Source: Hermatobates lingyangjiaoensis (taxonomy: Eukaryota > Arthropoda > Insecta > Hemiptera > Hermatobatidae). From it: a stretch of 64,000 nt of DNA. Where the stretch lies: contig JAPFBL010000236.1 of NCBI GenBank assembly GCA_026182355.1, positions 186,001-250,000 of the forward strand, written 5' to 3'. Positions 35,726 to 47,409 of the stretch are shown here, piece after piece. The translations under genes were made by a program, and so were the position numbers. Within the stretch, counting starts at the first letter, position 1. Each line of letters begins with the position of its first letter. The notes below the pieces were generated by a model that had not been told where the DNA came from, ran no database searches, and was given only the letters and a program-made list of their open reading frames with translations.

Positions 35726-37015
35726 GGAGCACGTTAATTAGAACTAACTCATTTCAAGTTTTCTTTACGTTTCATAGTTCAGAGTAGCCACATGTACCCT
35801 TAGAATAATTTCTGTCTGTCGGTTTGTCCACAAAATATTGCTACCATAAGACATATAAAGCTGAAACATTGATTGTAGATTTGTGTATGTCTAACTTGAA
35901 ATCTAACCTTTGTATACAGAGGCATTTGTTTAGCACTGTACTAATAATGGTATTTTCTACTATTCTGTAACTTCTAACTGTAGTATTAGTATAATACTAT
36001 AATTTATATTTTGGAATACCAAGTATAATAGAATTTTTGATTCCGTCAAAGACGGGTACGTTTGCTAGTCTCTTATAAGTCAATAATATATTTTCATTTT
36101 TCCATTAGAAACATCAATTTTATCTCAGTGGATTCGCTCAAAAAATTTCTAAGTCAATGTAAACAATGTAAAAAAATACAAAAAGTTCGACAAGTATAGC
36201 AGGTGATCTCTTAGTCTAGGATAAACAAAGAGTTTTTATATCGTTATTGCTCTTTTCCGTAATTGAAACTTCATGATTTTTTTTTATGAATTGCTAATTT
36301 TTTGTTCCATTTTTGGTCAAATTTTCATAATTTTTTAACGAGCCGTTTAGCGTCAAAAAAACATGTTCTGAAAACACAAATCGTACTCTAACGCCCCTTT
36401 AGCGAATGTAATTTTAGAAAAAAATATCTCAACTCATTGTCCATATAATGTTCTATTTATAGGCATAGTTTCATTCTTGTCCGTCAAACAGTATGGCTTG
36501 TATCGCTCTCACAAGGTTTGAGATTGATTTATAAGTCAAAATTTGTACATTTTATTGAAAAAAAAATATTTCCTGTTGATATAAAATTTTGAATATATTT
36601 TTCGTTTGTTGCATTTGTAACCTCAAAGATAATGTCAAAATCTCAAAACTCTAGGGTTAGTAGTTTAGGAGAAATAAATGTTTTAAAAAAAACGGTTTTT
36701 GGCAAAAAAAGTGACTTTCCCATCATGCATAATTCTTCCCAAACAATAGGGATCTTCGTCTAAATGGGGCCCATTTTTGTGTAAAATATCAACTTGATCC
36801 ATCACAGATTCTGGACCGTAGTGTGGTAACAAGCAATGCTAACACACGCACCCACCCACGCACCCACACACCCACCCACCCACCCACACACACACAGACA
36901 TCATCGTAAAAACTTCATAAAACGACTTCTGGGACCTCAAAACATGTAATTCCATCAAAATCTCGAGATCGAATTTTTTCACGATCACTATACTTTACTT
37001 ATAGTAAAGTAAAAA

Positions 37016-38111
37016 TAAATTTCCTTATTCACAAATACTTATCAAAAATCCATATGAAGAAGATTTTAAATGAAACCGATGCATCAGCATTTCAGAGTTG
37101 ATTTAAACCAGGAAAACTGAATGGGTCCCGATTTATATTTATATATATATATATATATATAGGACTTAAAAGGAAGATGACCAACTGACCAGCAGTGGGT
37201 TAAATTAACACGAAGCAGACGTGCGAAGCAAGGAGGCGACACGCTTGTTAACTTCACCTCGCTACAACACAAGCCATTGTCTCTATTGTTAGACTGGGCA
37301 GCGACGTTTCACCACCAATCATTTTCCCTTCATCAGGGTTCTTATCAGCAGCAATTCAACCATACAATTCAAGGACATGGAACCAAATTGGCCCCATTTA
37401 CACTACACTGATCATAACACACAATACTGTTTTGAAAAAGTAATTACTGTGTTACCCAATCAGAAACGCGTGTACATTGTCTTCAAGGAATAATCCAAAA
37501 TTAAGAGACTTGATTCTCTAACTGATGGCAATTTCTTTTATTTTATATTATTTTTAAAAATAATATAAAAATATTAATATATATTTTTTTTATTTATAAA
37601 AAAAATTACATCCATCCATTCGGAACTACCAAAACATAACCATAAAGAAAGATTTTAATGTTTAAAAACTTTGATGAACGACTAACTAAAGTTCGTAACT
37701 TTGCAGAAGAACTTCACACACTGCTTCGTAGCAGCTTCTGACCCTTTGACCTTCCTGGTGAACCTTTCTACTCATTCCTAGTAGCTTCAAAACCAAAAGG
37801 TGTTTAAAAAGGAAATAACCTCGGAACTTTTATCACAATATATTGTGTTTATAGGTTTGTCAATCCTGTTTATTACCATTCTATCAAACTGCTTCTTTAT
37901 TTATTCTTCGGTTCTTGTATTATTAGGTGTTAGTTTTATTACAATTAATAATATTAGTTAGTAAGGACTAGTGTTCTTATAATTCTTTATATTCGAGTAT
38001 GCGGATGAGGATCTACTAGAAAACTACATCTTTGACACTGACCTTTCATAGGAATATTGCAAATCCGTAATGCTTCTAACATACATTGGGGAGATGTCTT
38101 AAAGTTATCTA
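37016..38111. other. AT-rich sequence with a broken foldback
   Basis: It holds a short (TA)n at 37135-37161 and, on the minus strand near 37335, CCCTGATGAAGGG followed by GTGGTGAAACGTCG, a weak relative of the CTGATGA...GAAACGT module. Sequence 37535-37610 is nearly pure A/T with a dyad. No gene is recognised. Confidence 0.4.
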
Positions 38112-38320
38112 ACTCTAGTGTACCTAGAGTAGGGTTCATTAACGAGATCCTGATATCATAAAGGTTCGGGGCTAGTTCAGATTTTTCACCTAATAGGTCA
38201 CATGAAAAAATCGAATGTCATAATGAGAATCGACTAGTTCTACTAGTCTATTCTAGTACTGGTTCTACTAGTCCACAGGCGAGCAAGCAATCGACTGGGC
38301 TACCCTGGTCACTCGCTCTT
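38112..38320 (-). mobile_element. SINE of the GGTAGCCCAGT head type, degraded
   Basis: The minus strand starts GACCAGGGTAGCCCAGTCGA then TTGCTTGCTCGCC, followed by a degenerate body with CATTATGACATTCGAT and AACCCTACTCTAGG. It is related to, but distinct from, the 9.8/12.4 kb SINE family. Confidence 0.5.
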
Positions 38321-38467
38321 ACAGTTATATGTAGCTATTATTACATATAAAAAGAAGTAATCTTGCAGTAATAATAAGAATTGTTAAGTTTAATCTCCAA
38401 TATTAATACATGAAAAGAAGTGAAGTTTTAAGGTTAGAGGTACATGTGTAGACCTATTAGTCTAAAC

Positions 38468-38989
38468 CAGTGTTTCCCAAAGTTGGCGGTACCGCCCCCC
38501 TGGGGGCGGTGCTTTGATATCGGGGGGCGGTAATGCAAAAAGGAGCGGAGATTCTATTTTCATTAATTGAAAATGTTCATGCAATATAATTTCTAAATTT
38601 AAGTGAAAACACAACATGTAAACTTCTAGGAAACAGTTTCTTAAAATTATTTGTTTCGATAATTCATTTTTATGTTAAAAGTATATTCTCACCTAAGTTT
38701 CTTTTATTGTGTATTCTTTTGCATAAATATGCTATGAAACAATACAACTATTGGATTCTAAATAAATATTCAATTAGTAATTATTTTAATTTAATTATTA
38801 AAATGTTACTCATTTGGTTATTTAGTCTAGGAATCTGATTATTATTCAAGGTTGTTGAGTTAGATGGCTGACCCCCTACAAAGGTCTTCAGTTTTAGGTC
38901 TACCTAGTATCCATAAGGATTCAAGGTTGTTGAGTTATAGGTTTATGGACCCAAGGGGGCGATCACTGGAAAAAGTTTGGGAAACACTG
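38468..38989. mobile_element. hAT-type non-autonomous element (522 bp) with perfect 8-bp TSD
   Basis: The ends CAGTGTTTCCCAAAGTTGG and AAGTTTGGGAAACACTG are flanked by GTCTAAAC on both sides (38460-38467 and 38990-38997). The subterminal GGCGGTACCGCCCCCCTGG forms its own hairpin. Inside, AAGGTTGTTGAGTTA occurs twice, about 90 bp apart. It lies 239 bp downstream of exon D. Confidence 0.93.
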
Positions 38990-39235
38990 GTCTAAACTGA
39001 AAAAACAAACATTATTTAGTGCCAATAATTAGCGACCTAATTATGTTCATTCAACCCAACTGTTATTTACAATTGACAATTTCGTTATATTTTTAAATAT
39101 AATAATACTAGTTGATGTAAGTAGTTGAAATAACAAAAAAAATCTATTTGAAATATACCTGCTTTTTAGACTTCCTAAAGGGAGGTATATTAATGAATGA
39201 GCACTTAGAGTTCTTATAAGTGAGAAAAGACTTAC

Positions 39236-39373
39236 CAGGTGAAGTTTTAGAACTTGAAGGCTTGGACTTGCGAAGCGCCTTGAGGCCGAACAAAGGCTTC
39301 CCGTCTTCGTCAGTAGGGCCAACTCCGTAGGATGAAGTGACTGAGTCTGTTACCTCCTCAGTCCTCTCACTCG
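39236..39373 (-). CDS. Internal coding exon D of a large modular gene (46 codons, phase 1-1)
   Basis: Seen: reading the minus strand, the acceptor is a pyrimidine run ending TTTTTCAG just before position 39373, and the donor is CCTG|GTAAGT with the last exon base at 39236. The length is 138 nt. The first two bases finish a split codon and the last base starts the next, so the exon is phase 1-1. The peptide starts with a Ser/Thr/Glu-rich acidic stretch (SERTEEVTDSVTSS), then a Gly/Asp turn, the motif PLFGLKALRK and a basic Ser-rich tail. Exon C repeats the same motif order, so the two are likely duplicated cassettes. Inferred: a low-complexity linker of a large cytoskeletal or muscle scaffold protein; I do not recognise the family. 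The exon stands in far more GC-balanced sequence than its AT-rich flanks. It is most upstream of the four exons seen. Confidence 0.8.
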
Positions 39374-39529
39374 CTGAAAAAGAGAACAAAACAGCTACTT
39401 TCAGTTTATGGGTAATCAACAATGAAACAAAAAGTATTTTCACAAAGTACAGCAACGAAGGTTGAAAAGAAATATTGACGAGTTAAAGTAACCTATGAGT
39501 ACTTTTCAATGGACCAGTGCAGGCGGCTA

Positions 39530-39600
39530 CAGAGAGTCTCCACGTAAACAAGTTTTATTGATAAATAACGAGTTTCAAACAAGTAGTGTTCTTCTTCAGG
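39530..39600 (-). repeat. 3'-tail repeat family G with hammerhead-like module
   Basis: Minus strand: CTGAAGA-A-GAACA-CTACT-TGTTT-GAAACTCG, then TTTATCAATAAAACTTGTT and ACGTGGAGACT. The tail matches the copies at 17.3 and 60.8 kb. Confidence 0.6.
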
Positions 39601-40740
39601 TAAATACCAAATATAAATGAAAAGCATAAAATTGTTCAGAACGGTAGTTCAAAATTTTTTGTCAGTATTATGTATGTTCAAACAACTGCGAGTAAACATG
39701 ACATTATATAAACACGGAACATGACTATTTGTGGAAAGAACGTACGTAGCAAATTTATTTGCTAGTTTACGGACAATTTTGTAGGCAGCTGTTTACGGAT
39801 GTAGTGGATAGCGTCTCTTTCGTCATACCAAACTGAAAAACCCAGGAAATAGGAACTGAGTAGCAAACTTATCTCTCCTTCAGTGAGCCAGAAATACAAC
39901 TGTGATTGTGGTGGTCGTTGTGGTACCATAAAACCTTGTAAGGTACCATGAAATGTTTTAACAAAAACAATCTCCAATTTTACCTAAACAAACCATAAAC
40001 TATGCCATGTTTTAGTTGGAAACGACATTAAAGAAATAATTTTATTAGTTTTTCTTATTATGTAGATTAAATGTGATCATATTTTGGATTTATATTTTAC
40101 ATTTACCAGCAGATGAATACTATGTCTTCAAAACGCTATGTTTTATGATTAACAAAGGACACCAACCGTTATGAAAACAGGATATTAATATGAGTATTTT
40201 TTTGTTATTACCATTTGAGGGTGAGTACAGATTTATGTAATAAATACATCGGAAACCAATAGACTGACAGTCAGTAAACCCTTGTCAAACCACTTCTGTT
40301 ACTGGAACAGGCTGAGGTGATCCTCATATTCCGTGTTAAGACCTAACAGGAATCCAGCATAAACAAGGAATAGTTGGGAGATCAAGGCCATAGGTATCCC
40401 AATATTTTTAATAGAAAGAAAGTGTTTATATGGAACTTGATAATAAAGTCATGCAAGAATGGTAACAGGTTACTTATCAACATAAAAGATATACATTTAC
40501 ATATAAATAAAGAATATATAGTTAGTAATTTTAATATAACAATAAGTGGGTTGAATAAATAAAAGTGTACAACCAAAACACAAACCACAAAGCTTATCTT
40601 TTAATAAACCCCCTGCTATATTTAAAGCTCATTTTGATAGAGACAAATAAATTCTGTGGAATAATTTTGGTTCAATATATATCCAAGTAGGCGATATATA
40701 TAGTATCTTCATGACAAAGACCGAAAAATTACTATAAACG
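39601..40740. other. AT-rich intron-type sequence
   Basis: No recognisable exon or element. The overlapping ORFs on both strands at 40.37-40.59 kb are chance frames in A/T-rich DNA. Confidence 0.45.
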
Positions 40741-40749
40741 CTAAAGGTA

Positions 40750-40895
40750 AAGGTAGAGATAAACAATAAATAGATATACTCACTTCGGTCTCTGATTTTC
40801 AGTTTGACCATCACCAGTGCTTGGTGTCTCTACTCTTCTCATGGCGGTTAACCCGAAAATTAGAGACTGTAAATATGTGTATCTAGTCATTGTGA
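40750..40895. repeat. Foldback family C, diverged copy
   Basis: TCGGTCTCTGATTTTCAGTTTGA at the left pairs loosely with AACCCGAAAATTAGAGACTG at the right; the loop holds CACCAGTGCTTGGTG. Confidence 0.6.
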
Positions 40896-41527
40896 ACATA
40901 TATTTTACTTTTTAACGTTTATATACATATAAAAGAAAACATGGTCTTACAAGGGGTTATTATTGCCTTCGTCAATAATGTTCATGTATGAGTAAATAAA
41001 ACTGTAACTGACTGACTTCACAACTAAAAATTCATTAAGGACTGTAAAATAAATCTATTTCTGGCGACATTTCAAATTTTAAATTTAAACACAACTCTCA
41101 AGATTAAAATTTAATTAAGTTTTATAAAAATAGTGCAGACAGTCATCACATTTCCAGCGAGCTTAAGCTACCGTTACTTTTACGCTAGTTGAAAGTAGGG
41201 GTGTAAATTATCAGTTGTGTTCAAATCTACTGATTCTGAAACAGGAGTTTATTTCAGAACTCGTATTGCCTGAACTGGACATTTTTTTCAAAATACTACG
41301 TATATACTATTCACATTTTATAGTTTAGAAATAAACTATGTACATGAATTATAAATAGGCTATCAAACATGAGTTAGAGAAATGGCTCGTATCAATTGAT
41401 GTCCCTTGGACAATTAATGTTGAGACTCCAACCGCAAGATCGGAAAAGTGGCCGCAAGATCGAGACCACCAGTGCAAAACTCGTGAGAGCAGAAGCTGCT
41501 GCTGCTTTTAACTATATATATATATAT

Positions 41528-41780
41528 ATATGAAGTTTAAACCACAATGGAAAAAGGAAAACAATAGAAAAAATGCTCCGAGGCCTTTCAATGGATGTTA
41601 TCAGAGAGCAAACAAAGTAAAAACTGAGAAGTTTCTGTTTTGTTTACTCTCTGATGACATACATTGAAAGGCTTCAGAGCATTTTTTCTATTCTAATGTA
41701 GTGCAATCTGTTATTATGTGGTATTTACCCTACAATTTTTTCTATTGTTTTCCTTTTTCCATTGTGGTTTAAACTTTATT
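41528..41780. repeat. Foldback family B copy
   Basis: The outer arms TGAAGTTTAAACCACAATGG and CCATTGTGGTTTAAACTTTA enclose inner arms with GAGGCCTTTCAATGGATG, TCAGAGAGCAAACAAAG and their complements (CTCTCTGATGACATACATTGAAAGG). (TA)n occurs at both outer ends. Relatives lie at 59.45 and 63.8 kb. Confidence 0.8.
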
Positions 41781-41819
41781 GATTGCATCACATGTTTATT
41801 TTTTGTGATTTTTTTGCGC

Positions 41820-41896
<77 letters not shown>

Positions 41897-41904
41897 GTGT
41901 GTGC

Positions 41905-41942
<38 letters not shown>
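41820..41942. repeat. Compound microsatellite (TA)n(TG)n(AG)n(TG)n
   Basis: Four pure blocks in succession directly after foldback B. Confidence 0.95.
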
Positions 41943-42162
41943 ATGTCTGTAAAGTAAGAAATTAAAAAATGAGGCTAAAATTTTTGTGAAAAGACCATCA
42001 TAATTATTCTTATATCAGCTATTGATAGGGCCATATTTATAATTCCAATAGATAAATGTGTATTTCATCAAACTTAGTTGTGGTAAAAACAAATTTGAAT
42101 GAAACATTCTTTGAGAAGTTTATGTCCTATGGACCAGTAAAACTTTAATGTACTACAGAACC

Positions 42163-42536
42163 AATGTTGCTGGACTTTCTGAGGGTTATTGGCCAAAAAA
42201 CTCAACTCTGGATTTCAAAGTTTAAAATATTGATATTTTCATTATCATGGCTACAGGAAAATGCATAATATACCATATTATTAACATCCAAAAAAAAAAA
42301 AAAAAGAACAACGGATTAAAACAGAAAAGATGTGATAATAATTTAACTGTCATAATCGATTAATAAATAATTATTATTACTGCTTTTCAATGTTTTCATC
42401 AGTTTTTTTTTTGTTGTTGTTAATAATATATTATGTATTTTCTTGTAGCCTTGATAATGAAAATATCAATATTTGAACCACTGAAATGCAGAGTTGAATT
42501 TTTTGACCAATAACCCTCAAAAAGTTCAGCATCATT
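42163..42536. repeat. Inverted repeat pair, arms about 110-120 bp, spacer about 145 bp
   Basis: Left arm 42163-42272 (GAGGGTTATTGGCCAAAAAA, ATATTGATATTTTCATTATC) is complementary to the right arm 42418-42536 (GATAATGAAAATATCAATAT, TTGACCAATAACCCTCAAAA). The spacer starts with an A run. No module of the CTGANGA type is seen. Confidence 0.75.
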
Positions 42537-43745
42537 GTTGTGTAGGGCACTTTGACTCCAACATTTTTTTTTTTTTGGTTCACGCACACGCACAACACAT
42601 ATGCACAAATACCCACACACACGGACATGCATACAGTTCATTACAACTGTTCAAAGTGCTAAAAGTGGTTCACAGTATAGTAAAACATGAAACTCCGTTA
42701 AAAATTACAAAAGACTTTCTTTATTGATAACTATAGCTTGCTGACTGTAAAGCAGTAATATTCATGTGCACTGATATCAGAATGGGCGAGTGCATTGCCC
42801 TCTGAAGCTATCTCTCGGGAGTCTCTTTGATGCAAACAGCTGTGAGTACAAGTCATTCGTCGCAAGCCTCTGTGGATAAGCATACAATGCCTGCGCTTAA
42901 CATCTCACTGTCCATTCAAATCTAACAGATGATTCAGTCTAATTTGATTAACAATGTCAAACATGGGTGGGGTTTAGTATCACACTCAGAACCGAACTAC
43001 TGTTCCTGTATACTGTCCACTGTATAATCAAGCATACTACTCACGCGACTTTTTAGATTATTCGTAATATCTTAGCAATTAATGTATCTTAGCTTTGGAA
43101 TAGAATCTAACAAGACCGTTTTTTGTTGTTTTTTTTTTATTGTTTAAACCGATCCCCTAGCGCGTGATCGGTGGTCGTGATCAAACAAAAAAAAAACCTT
43201 TTTGTTTGATCGGTGGTTCTACAGATTCGATATTAGAAGTCCTAAATTTTGCCTAAATCAAAAAATCAACGGTTAATTATTCATGGAGAATATGAAAAAA
43301 AGTTTAGTTCAGTCCAAAGTTCACATTTCAAGGAGAATACATAAAGCTGTAAGTTTTGATATTGTACGATTCCAAGTACCAATTAAATCTAAGAAAACTT
43401 AACTTTAACTTGAAACTGAATTAAACTTAAATGTAAGGAAATCAAGGATTCCCTATATAGTTCTGTTGTATAGTGTCACAAAGTACTTAAGACTTAAATT
43501 ACCAAAAAAAAATTGTTTTTATTTTTTCCACTTCAAGTACAAAGTAATTGTATTAAGAAGTGATTCTAATTTGGTTTCTACGATCAGCCGGGATATTTAA
43601 CGGGAATGAGTAGTCACCCATTGGTGGTACTCGGTAACATGATTAACTAAAATAACCAACATTTGTACAAATCAGTTTGGTATAAACACTTGCATTACTA
43701 AAAGGTGAATGCGGAAATCAAACAAATGGTAAGCGCTTTATAAAG
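42537..43745. other. AT-rich sequence with a small foldback
   Basis: It has a T run at 42562-42576, a CA-rich patch at 42582-42630, and a short inverted repeat at about 43150-43220 (GATCGGTGGT and TTTGTTTGATC words). No gene is recognised. Confidence 0.45.
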
Positions 43746-44030
43746 GCGGTCCCACGAGAGGACACAGATAGTCCGAACATAGACCCTTTCTCACACCACA
43801 AAATCAACATTCTACATCGGGGAGCCCTAAATTTTGCCTAACTCAAGTATATTTAGAGTATGAATCTTTAACGAGTACCTTATATCGTACAGGCTCGAAA
43901 CCGACAGCTTAACGTCCCCTCCGAGGGACAACAAGCTGAGATTTTTTTCAGCTCCGGTGTGAATAAATCGAGGGCCAGAATGGGTATTGAACCCCACTCC
44001 TGAGATGAGAACGTTACCATTGGGCAACTA
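43746..44030 (-). mobile_element. tRNA-derived SINE, minus orientation, diverged
   Basis: The + strand shows the reversed body (CTACATCGGGGAGCCCTAAA, TTTGCCTAACTCAAG, TTAACGTCCCCTCCGAGGGA, AATAAATCGAGGGCCAG) and a B-box complement, GGTATTGAACCCC. The head is degraded. Confidence 0.7.
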
Positions 44031-45109
44031 TGCTCTTGTACTTATTCCAAGCACCAACTTTACACAGATTATACAGATATTGAATACTTAGGTGACGTTA
44101 CAGAGAAAAATTCATCTAAAAAAGTTGTAGATAATAAAGTTAGTAAGAAATGTTTTCATTTGAAGTGTTTTAAAATACGTTAATCTGAATATTTTCCTTT
44201 ATATGTTTTATAGATTGTATCTCTCATAGCTTTTAAAAATTTCGGAGTAGTAACGATCTAAAAAGTCATTCCAAGAGTGCTTTCAAAGAGGACACAAAGA
44301 AGAAGAACCCATTAAGTGATCGAAAATATGAAAAACAAGAAATCCCTTAACTCATATGTATTTACTGAAAACCCATTAATATTAAATCAGATAAGCAAAC
44401 TGTCAAACAATAAAAATATGAGTAAGGGGTTCCTGGCATTGTGTAATTGTATTTATCTGAATCGGTATTCTTAAAGTAGAAGTTTATGAAAGTTCAAAAT
44501 GATATGCATTAATATAAGTGATTCAGTTTATACAGCTAATCGCTAAAACATTGTTTACAAGCGATGAGATTAATGTGGGAAACTGTCTCCCTTTCCCCAT
44601 GGTTTGGCTGGTTTTCAAAGCATTAGCCTGAACGTTTAAGACTGAAGCTGTTACTCACTACACTAAACAAGTTCAAAATAGACTTGTTTTTGGGCCGACT
44701 AAATTTAGTTGTTAATTCCCATATATGTCCGACAGTTGGATTTATTTAGACATCTTTAAAATACGTTAGACCGACTATAGGAGGGATACATGATTTACTA
44801 ACAAAAAGTGTTTAGTTTTGTAGACCTTTTGAAATAAACCAGAACTCAAGGCTGGCTAATTCAAGGGTAAAAGCGTTCCTTTAAAATTAAAAAATAACCA
44901 AAGTGACTTAGTGCCTTAGTTTTTAAAAGTGAACAGAAAAAAAACATTATTCAATTTCATGTGAGATTAGCTTAAAATTTGATAGTAACTGACCTTAACT
45001 CGAGACTTATAAGAAGACGTTTAGGCTCGCCGAGTTCCTCACCAAGTAAGTCACAGACTTTCAATGAACTACCTCAAAATTGAATTTGTTTACAAATAAT
45101 TTGACATGT
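44031..45109. other. AT-rich sequence, nothing recognised
   Basis: No splice-supported exon or repeat structure evident. Confidence 0.45.
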
Positions 45110-45850
45110 TTACACTATGTTGAAATTACTATTTCATAATTCTTTCAGAAATGATTTCAGGATATTGATAAGACCTGAATCTTCTAATTACACTTTGCAA
45201 TACTGCTGAACATATTTAGATGCATTATAAAAACTGAATTCAGTAATTGATCCGTTTTCTTTGAGTGGTCTAAGTCCATTTTGACAAAAAAAAAAATAGA
45301 ATTTACAATGAACTTTTTACATATTTTTTTGGAAAAAGTTTATCAATGAAAAGTTCATAGCAAATTGTATTCATTTTTATCGTTAACTAATTTTTTTTGA
45401 AAATGGACTTACACATTTCAAAGAAAATGACTCAATCATGTTATGATTGTTTAAGAAAGGATTTTACGGTATTGATAAGATCTGAATATTTGATTTGTGG
45501 TTCAAATACTGCTGGACATATCTAGACATATAAAACTGAATTTCCTTAATAAGTGTTTTTTCTATATAGGAAGTGAATGCGATGACATGAGGCCTTAATC
45601 AAGTGATATAAACAAGCAGCAATGTTGATAAACTATTCGGATTTCTTTATAACTTCTGAGTCAATTAATTCACTAATAGTAATGTTTAAACACCAGTTGC
45701 GTGTGCTCATACAACATAAATAACATGAATTCATGTTGTAATATTGCTGGACATATCATCTCGATGTACCACAGTATCTGAATCAAATAACTGTCTGACA
45801 GCATGTTTGATCACTTGTTTATTATAATGAACATATCTGGATATTCATGC
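45110..45850. repeat. Diverged internally repetitive segment
   Basis: AATACTGCTG-ACATAT words recur at about 45200, 45508, 45736 and 45828, with GATATTGATAAGACCTGAAT repeated at about 45158 and 45468. In between, TGGTCTAAGTCCATTTT and AAAATGGACTTACAC form inverted arms (45270-45415). Confidence 0.5.
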
Positions 45851-46099
45851 ATTTCGTCATTACCACAGAGGTTAGTATTATTAGCAGCAGTGTACGAGGT
45901 AAGACGGTATATTATAGTTTTAATATTAATAATATCTGGATATGTTCCCTATATTACCTGACTCATCCTGAGTCAAGTAATTCAGAAAGCGATGTTTAAT
46001 GAACAAGATCGTCTTGGTTTTACAGCTGAATCCCATGATTTACTGTTAGCAATGTAACTTGACCAAATAGTCTCTATTGGCATCAATTTGTTGACTGAA

Positions 46100-46335
46100 C
46101 GAAAGTGTTTGATTTAACGGTCATGGGAGAGGGAGCACGAACAAGAGGAGGAAGCCAAGTGGAGGGGTTGTTATTGATGTGTTGTGACCAAAGAACAGGA
46201 TGTGTTTGGTGAGTCATTGGCCTGGATGGCTGTCATTAACCTCCAGAGCGCAGCCAAATTGACAGCACACCAACTTAATGGGTTTGTTAATGACAGGTCA
46301 CTCGACTCGGAGCTTATGCGCAGCTATCAGGTCAG
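46100..46335. other. GC-richer unique patch, possible + strand first exon
   Basis: An ATG at 46123 in a fair context opens a frame (MGEGARTRGGSQVEGL...) that reaches GTGTTTG|GTGAGT, a strong donor, with the last exon base at 46208. No acceptor or homology supports it, and a conserved regulatory element is as likely. Confidence 0.2.
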
Positions 46336-47409
46336 ACAGGTGAATGGTGTTCTGTAGGCTTTTAGGTGAAAGTAGGCTTAGCCGACGACTTCCGAGAGGA
46401 GCGTCTTCAAATAGGACGCAGCGAGACTTTCAATTCTCTATCTGCAGCTTTGCAATGACCAACTCTCAAGCTATGGCAATCTGCAAAATAAGTAATATGC
46501 CTAATCATTTCAAAAGAAAACGTCTGCTACACATCTGAAGAGCAAAGAAAACTGAACGACTAAATGAAAAAATCATGCAGTCTCCAACAAGTTTGTCATT
46601 AGTTTTTACAAACTGAGGTCAAGTAAGGTCTGCTGGTTGCCATGTTTAACATCACTTAAGCTTCGAATTTCGAATCTTGATCATGGTCATTGAATTTTTA
46701 AGTAGTAGATAGAAAATCGTGTCGGCACTATTCCCCTGAGTGGTCATCAAACCATACATCCTAAAAATGTACTGTGCCACATAATTAATCCAATTAACTT
46801 GAATAACGCAATATTTTGATCTGCCGCTAATTTAATATTAAGGTAAACTTAAATATAATATGGATTGTTCAAACTAAAATGGGTAGTGAGTAGTTTCTAG
46901 CTGTATTTTAAAAGAGGCTGAATAGTGCATCATCATTTATTGGAAGCCCTACATTCAGACGTAGAACAAACTCGTCAATGGGTATCTCCCATTCCTTCCT
47001 ACAAATTAGATGTTAAATACGAAACCAAAGTCACATTTTACCATTATAACAGCGAGTAATGCATTTAAGCGTGAGATTTACCTTAAATAATCAGTAACTA
47101 TAAATTAAATTTTTACCTTTTTGTTTAATTAAATAGTTCTTAAATATACTGAACGATACCCTCACGGGCTCAGAAACTTCTTTCAATTGTCCTCAATCAA
47201 CAAGAGTACTTGGTCCTAATTATCAATATTCGACTCTAAACGTCAGAACAGTGGCACCAATAGGGCAGAAGTTCATTCAACTGCCTCGGCTAATAACAGG
47301 CTAATAGGGGCGTCTTACTCATCGCCCGCTCTACCTTTCACCTCAAGTTCTTTGTATGTCAGTACTACTCATCCAAGAATAGTCATTTGTAGAAATAAAC
47401 AAGTAAACC

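Larger units (their letters stand above)
33914..36068 (+). mobile_element. Helitron (2155 bp), composite, with helicase remnant
   Basis: Seen: the 5' end TCTTTATAAATAAAATAATG follows an A, and the 3' end is CCGTC-AAA-GACGG, then GTACGTTTGCTAG, followed by T. These match the Helitron rules: TC at the 5' end, a hairpin about a dozen bases before CTRR, and A/T insertion. Copy 1 of element X at about 24.83 kb shows the empty site. The interior is composite: the 3' end module also occurs at 35313-35337 (ending CTATG instead of CTAG), a second 5'-like segment begins at about 35735, and a SINE-head-like unit is repeated three times between them (35400-35720). Confidence 0.88.
33215..37015. mobile_element. 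Element X copy 2 (about 3.8 kb), split by a Helitron
   Basis: The left terminus (AAATCTGGAGTGGCCT, TTTACTATAAGTAA) and right terminus (ACTTTACTTATAGTAAAGTA) are as in copy 1 at 23.4-25.8 kb. The right 950 bp are nearly identical to copy 1, including the (CCCA)n tract. The Helitron at 33914-36068 interrupts it, as shown by the uninterrupted copy 1. The left-middle parts of the two copies do not align by eye, so internal deletions or replacements have occurred. Confidence 0.65.
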
